Shown: piece by piece, positions 47,426 through 52,330 of the stretch
Numbering within the stretch: position 1 is the first letter of the stretch
How the letters are laid out: the number at the start of each line of letters is the position of its first letter
Made by a program: the position numbers and the translations under genes
The notes under the pieces: model-generated
What the model saw: only the letters and a program-made list of their open reading frames with translations
Databases searched by the model: none
What the model was told of the DNA's origin: nothing
Virus record (IMG/VR): IMGVR_UViG_3300026478_000318
Location: 1 to 52,330 of that record
Length of the DNA stretch: 52,330 nucleotides
Source of the DNA: a virus
Reading direction: 5' to 3' (one strand)

Positions 47426-48568
47426 TTATGCATCTGCTGCAGCATCTGCCCACGCAATTGCGTCTTCTTCTTCCCATTGAATACCGAAGCGGACGAATAC
47501 TGTGTATTCAATTGTGTCCTTCTTCGCCTTGTATTCACGGTTAACGACGATATCACGCTGGAAGCCCCAAACACGGTTCTGTGGGAATGTCAAATCGACA
47601 TATCCTGCAGGGTAGTAAGGAACTTCTTGTACATCGATTCCGAGTACACGTGTTGTACGTGCTCCACCGAATGTCTGTGCAGAACCATCAAGGTATGCCT
47701 GACGATTTGCAGATGTACCAGCAACACGATTACCCATTGCTTCAGCAATAGCATCAGCAAGTGTACCGTTATGCTTTACGATACCAGCAAACACGTCTGT
47801 ACCTGCGTAGAACTTAAGATTGTTCTTAAGTGCACGATACTTACGTGGCATTGCAAGAACGATTTCTTGCATTACTTCTGGTGTCCAAGCGTTGTCAGCA
47901 ACTGTAACGACTGCCTCATGTGAGTCACCGTTATCCTGATGCTTCTTGACAAAGCCCTTCATAATAGAAAGGAAGTTGCCTGTTGATCCATCACCATTGA
48001 TAGCGAGATCTTCGATATCATTAGCAAATGCGTTTGTCATAAGACGAACGAGATGGTCTTCAAGTGCAGCCCCCTCAATATTGTCTTCTAGTGCTTCAGC
48101 AGAAACTTCCCAATCGAGACGAATCTTCTTTGTTGTAAGTTCTACCTTAGTGAATGTTGCACCAGTATTTGTATAATCACCGATACCTTGAGCAGCAGCA
48201 CGGATTACACGCTCACCAACGTTAACTTTTTCAAGTTCCATGGTGTTTGCTCTCATAGTTACACGACGACCATCTTGGGCGAGAACAGTAGCATCCCATA
48301 CATAATCAATGAAACGCTGTGCTTGTTCAGGGCGGAGAATACCGCTTCCAGCCTCACCCGAAGGATTTACTGCGTTAGGTCCTGTTGTCAAACCCAAATT
48401 TGCATTTGGAATATTGCCTAGGACACCGCCTGTTGTGTAGTTGCCAGGTACATTTGAACCTGCATCAGATCCTGATGCAAATGAACCTTGAGGCTGGTAA
48501 AGACCTGGTGTTGTACCACCAAGTTCTCCAGACTCACCTGGCTGATTTTTAATTAACTCTTCCGACAT
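47426..48568 (-). CDS. Major capsid protein, HK97 fold
   Basis: A 380-residue protein. A Gly/Ser/Asn-rich N-terminal arm (residues 1-75) precedes LRPEQAQRFIDYVWDATVL, the start of the conserved core. Then EKVNVGERVIRAAAQG, KIRLDWEVSAEALEDNIEGA and LEDHLVRLMTNAFANDIEDL (spine helix), NGDGSTG, and KFYAGTDVFAGIVKHNGTLA fit the HK97-like coat of many actinophages. The gene follows protease/scaffold in the usual order. GGAGGTGA precedes the ATG at 48568 and a hairpin follows the stop. Confidence 0.9.
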   Translation of the reverse strand: MSEELIKNQPGESGELGGTTPGLYQPQGSFASGSDAGSNVPGNYTTGGVLGNIPNANLGLTTGPNAVNPSGEAGSGILRPEQAQRFIDYVWDATVLAQDGRRVTMRANTMELEKVNVGERVIRAAAQGIGDYTNTGATFTKVELTTKKIRLDWEVSAEALEDNIEGAALEDHLVRLMTNAFANDIEDLAINGDGSTGNFLSIMKGFVKKHQDNGDSHEAVVTVADNAWTPEVMQEIVLAMPRKYRALKNNLKFYAGTDVFAGIVKHNGTLADAIAEAMGNRVAGTSANRQAYLDGSAQTFGGARTTRVLGIDVQEVPYYPAGYVDLTFPQNRVWGFQRDIVVNREYKAKKDTIEYTVFVRFGIQWEEEDAIAWADAAADA

Positions 48569-48594
48569 ATTGTCACCTCCAAGTTTTTCTTTGC

Positions 48595-49206
48595 TTATTT
48601 AAATAAGTCGGCTGTTTTGAGGAAACGTCCGCCCCATAAGGATTTTTCAACCATTTCTGGTTGTTCCTGCACGATCTCGCCTAGATCGCCAGACTTTCGG
48701 AAAGCAGTGTCCGCTTCTACTGCATCTACTCTCTTTCCAAATCTATTTACTTGTTCTGTTGCTGCAGCAATATCTTTGGCAACTGCATCAAGAGAATTTC
48801 TTACTAACTCTGTATCAACCTTTGTAGACTTAAGCATTTCTACTTCTGCCTGCAAAGACTTCACAGTTTCAACTAAATCGCTAAAGGCTGATGTAAGTGT
48901 ATTTTTAACATCCGTAATTGCATCAACAATTACTTCGTCTGACTTCTTTGCCTTTTCTTCTTCTTTCATCTCAGCGTCAGGACCTTCCTTAGAATCTTCT
49001 TCTTCGGTTTCCTTATCTGGATGTGCAGCCTTTTCTGTTTCAGCGACTTCAGTTGTTTCTACAACATCATCTGTCTTTTCAGTTGTTTCATCAACAACTT
49101 CATCTGATTTTTCAGTTTCGACTACAGGAGTTTCGGCAACAGCCTCTGGAGCGATTTCTTCTGCCTTAGCAACTTCGACTTCTTCAGTCTTTGTTTTCTT
49201 TGACAT
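48595..49206 (-). CDS. Nested in-frame scaffolding protein
   Basis: An internal start within the protease gene and in the same frame. AGGAGG (49220-49215) is eight bases before an ATG at 49206, residue 251 of the long protein, and gives a 203-residue acidic, helical scaffold starting MSKKTKTEEVEVAKAEE. The arrangement is that of lambda C/Nu3, where the scaffold is made in large excess from the 3-prime part of the protease gene. It is the strongest ribosome site in this gene. Scaffold is expected to be needed in many more copies than protease. Confidence 0.8.
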   Translation of the reverse strand: MSKKTKTEEVEVAKAEEIAPEAVAETPVVETEKSDEVVDETTEKTDDVVETTEVAETEKAAHPDKETEEEDSKEGPDAEMKEEEKAKKSDEVIVDAITDVKNTLTSAFSDLVETVKSLQAEVEMLKSTKVDTELVRNSLDAVAKDIAAATEQVNRFGKRVDAVEADTAFRKSGDLGEIVQEQPEMVEKSLWGGRFLKTADLFK

Positions 49207-49956
49207 AGGATTTTCCTCCTTTGTTATCTTAGCATCAATGCCTTTAGCACTATCTACTAAGAATTTGACTATATCCATTTTTTCATTATCCGTTTTTTCA
49301 ACGAACCCTATATTTTTCATTTCATTTCCGTTAACTGGACTTGTTACAGATTCTTCTTCTGATACCATAACTAAGCCAGACGCTTCATCATAAAAGACAT
49401 TTTCTAATGCAACATCTTGACCCTTAACAACAGCAACACCATCAACCTTTTCAACTTGCATAATATTTGCAAACTGGTTTGCTGGAGAATCAACTAGTGA
49501 CAATTCTACGAGATCATAATCTTTAATAATTCTAATTGTAGAGTCTGACTTCTCATCATAGCCATCGTCCCACTTATTCATACGGCCACCAATTGAGAAT
49601 CCTGTATATGTACCGTCTAAAACTTTTTCCCATGCATCTTGTGCACCTTTTGAAATATATGCAGATACAAAAACTCCATTGTAAAACTTTTTAGTAGTTG
49701 CATCAAAATATTTATCTTGCTTAAAGTTAACCATTTTACCAACTGCGGATGGCTGATGCATTTCACGAATGTTTCCACGGAATGCAGAAAATGCTTTCAT
49801 AGATGCATCTGCTGTAACTATATCGCCTTGCTTATCAACATTATCAAGAGATGCAAAACCAGAGACGATACGTCTCTCCTTATCAACCTTCGCAAATGGA
49901 AGGGAAAGTCTTACTGAGTCGCCATTGGTATCCCAATGAGCCTTGGATATAGTCAT
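48595..49956 (-). CDS. Prohead protease (S78-like) with C-terminal scaffold domain
   Basis: A 453-residue protein. Residues 1-170 are the protease: IVSGFASLDNVDKQGDIV, His67 in IREMHQPSAVG, Ser121 in TGFSIGGR, and DLVELSLVDSPANQFA, the U35/S78 signature (catalytic His and Ser). From about residue 250 the protein is acidic and helical (Glu, Ala, Val, Thr repeats), then a coiled coil (VKSLQAEVEMLKSTKVDTEL) to about 430, as in scaffolding proteins. A strong ribosome site inside the gene starts a second product (see nested entry). The ATG at 49956 has no ribosome site but has TATAAT ten bases upstream. It trims scaffold and capsid arm in the prohead. Confidence 0.88.
   Translation of the reverse strand: MTISKAHWDTNGDSVRLSLPFAKVDKERRIVSGFASLDNVDKQGDIVTADASMKAFSAFRGNIREMHQPSAVGKMVNFKQDKYFDATTKKFYNGVFVSAYISKGAQDAWEKVLDGTYTGFSIGGRMNKWDDGYDEKSDSTIRIIKDYDLVELSLVDSPANQFANIMQVEKVDGVAVVKGQDVALENVFYDEASGLVMVSEEESVTSPVNGNEMKNIGFVEKTDNEKMDIVKFLVDSAKGIDAKITKEENPMSKKTKTEEVEVAKAEEIAPEAVAETPVVETEKSDEVVDETTEKTDDVVETTEVAETEKAAHPDKETEEEDSKEGPDAEMKEEEKAKKSDEVIVDAITDVKNTLTSAFSDLVETVKSLQAEVEMLKSTKVDTELVRNSLDAVAKDIAAATEQVNRFGKRVDAVEADTAFRKSGDLGEIVQEQPEMVEKSLWGGRFLKTADLFK
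49215..49220 (-). promoter_or_regulatory. Internal ribosome binding site for the nested scaffold
   Basis: AGGAGG (49220-49215) followed by AAAATCCT and then ATG. A full consensus Shine-Dalgarno at ideal spacing inside coding sequence. Confidence 0.8.
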
Positions 49957-50000
49957 ACTAGTATATATTATATAGCCTTTTTACACAAATGTTAATAACT

Positions 50001-50021
50001 TGTGGATAACCCTGTGGATAT
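50001..50021. promoter_or_regulatory. Paired DnaA-box sequences with AT-rich flank
   Basis: On the minus strand TTATCCACA (50009-50001) matches the DnaA box consensus exactly, and ATATCCACA (50021-50013) differs by one base; they are direct repeats three bases apart. They lie in the 64-base gap after the portal stop, followed by an AT-rich tract to the protease ATG (49957-49999). This could be a DnaA-bound origin element or a DnaA-controlled promoter. Confidence 0.5.
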
Positions 50022-51619
50022 CAAGAAGTTGATCTACCTTCACCCTTTGGGTTTCTGCCACTAATTGTAGCAGGACCATCAGACTGGTTGTTTGTTCGTT
50101 CTCCATCCCTCGCCCTATCAGCATTATCGTTTGCTGCTTGCTCTGGCTTAGGATTAAAAGGCTCATCTCCTCCTTCCCTTTGTGGAAGACCTAGAGCAGA
50201 TCTAGCCTCATTTGGAAGCATAACTTGAGTCTTAACGTATCTTTCCAAAATCTGAGACTGTGCGATTTCGTCAGTTAATGTCAACTCATTAAACTTAAGA
50301 ACTAAAATATCTGTTCGTTCTTTAATAATTTTACTTAAGGTTTTTTCTAATTCTTTCTGTGCTGGTCTTGCAACCTGCTCCTTAAATGTACGATCCTGTG
50401 AAAGGGCCGAAGCAATGCCACCCGAATCTCCTCCACCAATTTTTGACAATGGTACCTGATGAGCAATTAAAATATCATCACGATTTTGCTTGCGATATCT
50501 TTCAAATGAACCTTCCTGTACGCCATTCTCAATTGGCTCCATCTTAAATTCAACCTTATTATTATCTGAATCTCCTGGAAGCGGAATATAGAGAGTTCTG
50601 TGTGATTGTCCTTTTAGGTTTGTCTGAAGGAATCTAAACATCTTATCTTCTGCATCGCTAGACAAACGTGCACCCTTTAATGTTACAACATATCTAGGCA
50701 CAGCCTTATTGCTAAAGTAATCAATATTATATTGTGATGCTAACTGATCACCGTATAGTGAATTAATTGCAGACATGATGTCTGGAACACCGTAAAAAGT
50801 ATTTAAAGGTGAGTATTGCTTGAAATGAATAATTTCATTTGGTCTTGGATCCGCAGTAATTGGATTTGGATTCTTAGCACCAAAGTTTCTAAAGTAAACA
50901 ACCTTCTGTCCAATAATCTGAACATATCCATCACGTAGGCGACGTACACGCATTGTAGTTGCAGGGATATGTCCAATATATCCAATTTCTCCACGTGTCG
51001 TTCTACCAATTTCAAGGTATCCGTTTCCGATTGCCTGCATGTCAGTATAAACTTTTGTCATTGTAGTAGTAAAAGAATCATCATTATTTAATGATTCAAG
51101 CCACTGATGCATTTCAATCTTTGCACGTTCAATTCTATTTCTTGCTCTATTAACCTGTTCAGAATCTTGATTTGACTCAAGTCTCAACATGGTGCTAGGA
51201 GATACTTCAAAATCATATCCTAAACCAACTACATTTTCTACCTTTGCATCAATTGCAGCATGGTTTGCAAATGATGTGTCGTAAAAGTTTGCAAGTTCAT
51301 AAACATTCCATGGTGGTGTAATTACATCAAACAAACCATAGGCATTTCTATATACTGTGCCAGGATTTATCTCTTTAGACTTTGCTCCATTAATACCAGT
51401 GCTTTCTGCTCTTGCAGAATCAATGTACCCCTGCATATTTTCTGGTGCTTCTGCTTTTTCGGTTAGCCTATTTGCACGACGCTTAAAGTTATTGTCGAGT
51501 CCTGCATATGTCTTGATCTCTGACCAGTTCTTATTGAATGGATCATCCTGCTTAAACTGATCCATAAAACTTGTTGGGGTATCTATATTTGCACTAATAA
51601 AAACTTGATCTTCGTCCAT
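50021..51619 (-). CDS. Portal protein
   Basis: A 532-residue protein. Core features: WNVYELANFYDTSFANHAAI and NVVGLGYDFEVSP near the start, MQAIGNGYLEIGRTTRGEIG (clip/stem), IIHFKQYSPLNTFYGVPDIM and YNIDYFSNKAVPRYVVTLKG, followed by SKIGGGDSGG and RPAQKELEKTLSKII. These blocks match phage portal proteins of the HK97/PBSX-like superfamily. Twelve copies form the packaging and ejection ring at one capsid vertex. The C-terminal 60 residues are polar and likely disordered. GGAGATG precedes the ATG at 51619 with TAATG overlap upstream. Confidence 0.92.
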   Translation of the reverse strand: MDEDQVFISANIDTPTSFMDQFKQDDPFNKNWSEIKTYAGLDNNFKRRANRLTEKAEAPENMQGYIDSARAESTGINGAKSKEINPGTVYRNAYGLFDVITPPWNVYELANFYDTSFANHAAIDAKVENVVGLGYDFEVSPSTMLRLESNQDSEQVNRARNRIERAKIEMHQWLESLNNDDSFTTTMTKVYTDMQAIGNGYLEIGRTTRGEIGYIGHIPATTMRVRRLRDGYVQIIGQKVVYFRNFGAKNPNPITADPRPNEIIHFKQYSPLNTFYGVPDIMSAINSLYGDQLASQYNIDYFSNKAVPRYVVTLKGARLSSDAEDKMFRFLQTNLKGQSHRTLYIPLPGDSDNNKVEFKMEPIENGVQEGSFERYRKQNRDDILIAHQVPLSKIGGGDSGGIASALSQDRTFKEQVARPAQKELEKTLSKIIKERTDILVLKFNELTLTDEIAQSQILERYVKTQVMLPNEARSALGLPQREGGDEPFNPKPEQAANDNADRARDGERTNNQSDGPATISGRNPKGEGRSTS

Positions 51620-52020
51620 TATTCATCTCCATATTTAGCAATTGTATCTTTTGCTGCCTGAACAGCACCTAGGTCATTTAGGTTTGGAATTAAGCCAGCC
51701 TTCATTCTATCTACTTGCTCAGAATACTCTTCGTCAGTGACTCTACCCATACCAGCGAAAAAATATGCTTCGCCATCTGGCTCTCCATAATATGCTGCTG
51801 CTTGCTTTAATTCTGCAATCTTACCAAGATCACCCTTCATTGAAGGAATATTTAAAATATTTCCTTGACCATCTGTAAACCACTTACCGTTAGCCTTCTT
51901 CCATACGTAGATACCCCAGTCATACTGTTTATCTATTAAAGTTACCTTAGTTTCGCCAATCTGGCCTGGCATGCGTGGCTTTCCGTCTTTACCAAAAAGT
52001 GACTGATCTTTGTTTTTCAT
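51619..52020 (-). CDS. Hypothetical protein upstream of portal, leaderless start
   Basis: A 133-residue protein (MKNKDQSLFGKDGKPRMPGQ...). It is polar with AYFFAGMGRVTDEEYSEQVD and IPNLNDLGAVQAAKDTI. No family is recognised. I recall similar proteins before portal genes in aquatic actinophages. The ATG at 52020 lies seven bases after TGGTATACT and has only a weak GGTGG nearby, so leaderless start is plausible; a GTG at 52026 is in the same frame. Possibly a head assembly or decoration protein. Confidence 0.65.
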   Translation of the reverse strand: MKNKDQSLFGKDGKPRMPGQIGETKVTLIDKQYDWGIYVWKKANGKWFTDGQGNILNIPSMKGDLGKIAELKQAAAYYGEPDGEAYFFAGMGRVTDEEYSEQVDRMKAGLIPNLNDLGAVQAAKDTIAKYGDE

Positions 52021-52025
52021 AACCA

Positions 52026-52047
52026 CCAGTATACCATATTATACTGG
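52026..52047. repeat. Perfect 8-bp inverted repeat over a promoter
   Basis: CCAGTATA (52026-52033), six-base spacer, TATACTGG (52040-52047). The right arm spans the stop of the partial gene and the left arm contains the -10 box of the next, so it could be an operator for a dimeric repressor. No protein partner is known. Confidence 0.45.
52028..52036 (-). promoter_or_regulatory. Extended -10 promoter, leaderless
   Basis: TGGTATACT (52036-52028), seven bases before the ATG at 52020. It overlaps a perfect inverted repeat (52026-52047). Confidence 0.5.
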
Positions 52048-52330
52048 ATCTGAGATTTGTGATTGCCATGTTAGGTCTTTAAATATAGAGTATTCGTACC
52101 CATTGATGCTAAATACACGACTATCGTCAATAATAATTTTATTTGTTCCTGTGTAGGCCTTGTATAGGTCTGATGGATTTACACCGTAGTAACTTACTGA
52201 GGACTGAACAAGTACTCCCTGCCACAAGAAATAGTCGTTCCAGTATTCCCAATCAAATAGTCCATCGGCAGCAAACTTTACTCTTGCCCAAGGTCTCTTA
52301 GTTACAGTCTGAATTGCCTGTAGATTTGTT
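52039..52330 (-). CDS. Partial gene cut by the right edge, hypothetical structural-region protein
   Basis: The frame stays open from 52039 to the window edge, so the true start is outside; at least 96 residues are seen. It reads NLQAIQTVTKRPWARVKFA, then DWEYWNDYFLWQGVLV and YYGVNPSDLYKAYTGTNK. A TTG at 52227 is only an internal codon. The fold looks beta-rich with many aromatics. Family not recognised. It lies upstream of portal, so a head or packaging-region protein is probable. Confidence 0.7.
   Translation of the reverse strand, partial: TNLQAIQTVTKRPWARVKFAADGLFDWEYWNDYFLWQGVLVQSSVSYYGVNPSDLYKAYTGTNKIIIDDSRVFSINGYEYSIFKDLTWQSQISDPV

Noticed and set aside
48617-49393. 258-codon open frame on the plus strand
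   Set aside because: Antisense shadow of the Glu/Lys-rich scaffold region, giving Ser/Phe-rich translation. All other genes are on the minus strand and the sense frame is well supported.
1-52330. Joining the two window edges as a circle
   Set aside because: If joined, the cut-off right-edge frame would run into the left hairpin and could begin at a GTG there with no ribosome site. That is weak support and the window is not shown to be a whole genome.
1-52330. tRNA genes, integrase, attachment site or CI-type repressor
   Set aside because: No gap is large enough to hold a tRNA without a gene or signal being seen, and no tyrosine/serine recombinase motif is present in any translated gene. Absence holds only for this window.

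Overview
The window is a stretch of a tailed double-stranded DNA phage genome (order of genes and tail proteins point to a siphovirus). Every supportable gene lies on the minus strand, so transcription runs from the right edge to the left edge. The DNA is AT-rich. Several traits suggest an actinobacterial host: a WhiB-type iron-sulfur regulator, a DUF7455 protein, a MSMEG-type pyrimidine dimer glycosylase, and many short genes that appear to start on leaderless transcripts. Low GC plus these traits fits phages of streamlined freshwater Actinobacteria (acI / Nanopelagicales). That host call is inference from recalled family resemblance, not a database result. No integrase, lysogeny repressor, tRNA gene or CRISPR array is visible.

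Layout in the direction of transcription. (1) 52330-42441, head and neck: a cut-off gene, a small gene, portal, prohead protease with an in-frame nested scaffold start, major capsid protein, a charged virion-associated protein, four connector/neck/tail-completion proteins, tail tube, and two paralogous tail-assembly chaperones. (2) 42415-27607, tail: a 2416-residue tape measure, distal-tail-like protein, a 1464-residue tail-tip protein and four fibre/appendage proteins. (3) 27607-15406, DNA metabolism: zinc finger, winged-helix-like regulator, possible helicase loader, DnaB helicase, primase, single-strand binding protein, DNA polymerase III alpha, RecA, PD-(D/E)XK proteins, Cas4-like nuclease, RuvC-like resolvase, FkbM-like methyltransferase and a MazG/Nmad-like protein. 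(4) 15416-13115, small and large terminase, far from the portal. (5) 13093-5175, accessory and lysis: a secreted Ig-like/coiled-coil surface protein with its own promoter and terminator, a cupin-like protein, a secreted PA14-domain protein, holin-like membrane proteins, a lipoprotein, a CHAP endolysin, a 2OG-Fe(II) oxygenase, a proteasome-like Ntn hydrolase and a secreted subtilisin-like protease. (6) 5111-1, small genes: DUF2061, FmdB and other zinc ribbons, a thermonuclease, WhiB, a pyrimidine dimer glycosylase, XapX and other membrane peptides, closed by a hairpin at the left edge.

Most genes are packed with TAATG or ATGA overlaps. Breaks in the packing carry readable signals: three rho-independent-type hairpins inside the window plus one at the left edge, and about fifteen sigma-70-like promoters, many with an extended -10 (TGnTATAAT). 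Five well-supported genes begin 6-7 bases after a -10 box with little or no ribosome binding site, which implies leaderless mRNAs. Two of those sit directly behind a terminator, giving compact stop/restart modules.

The most notable points are the nested scaffold gene; duplication of the tail chaperone N-domain in place of an evident G/GT frameshift; the cluster of exported host-surface-like proteins, one with a non-ATG start; the stand-alone proteasome-like hydrolase; and paired DnaA-box sequences between the portal and protease genes. The window edges are not shown to be genome ends.
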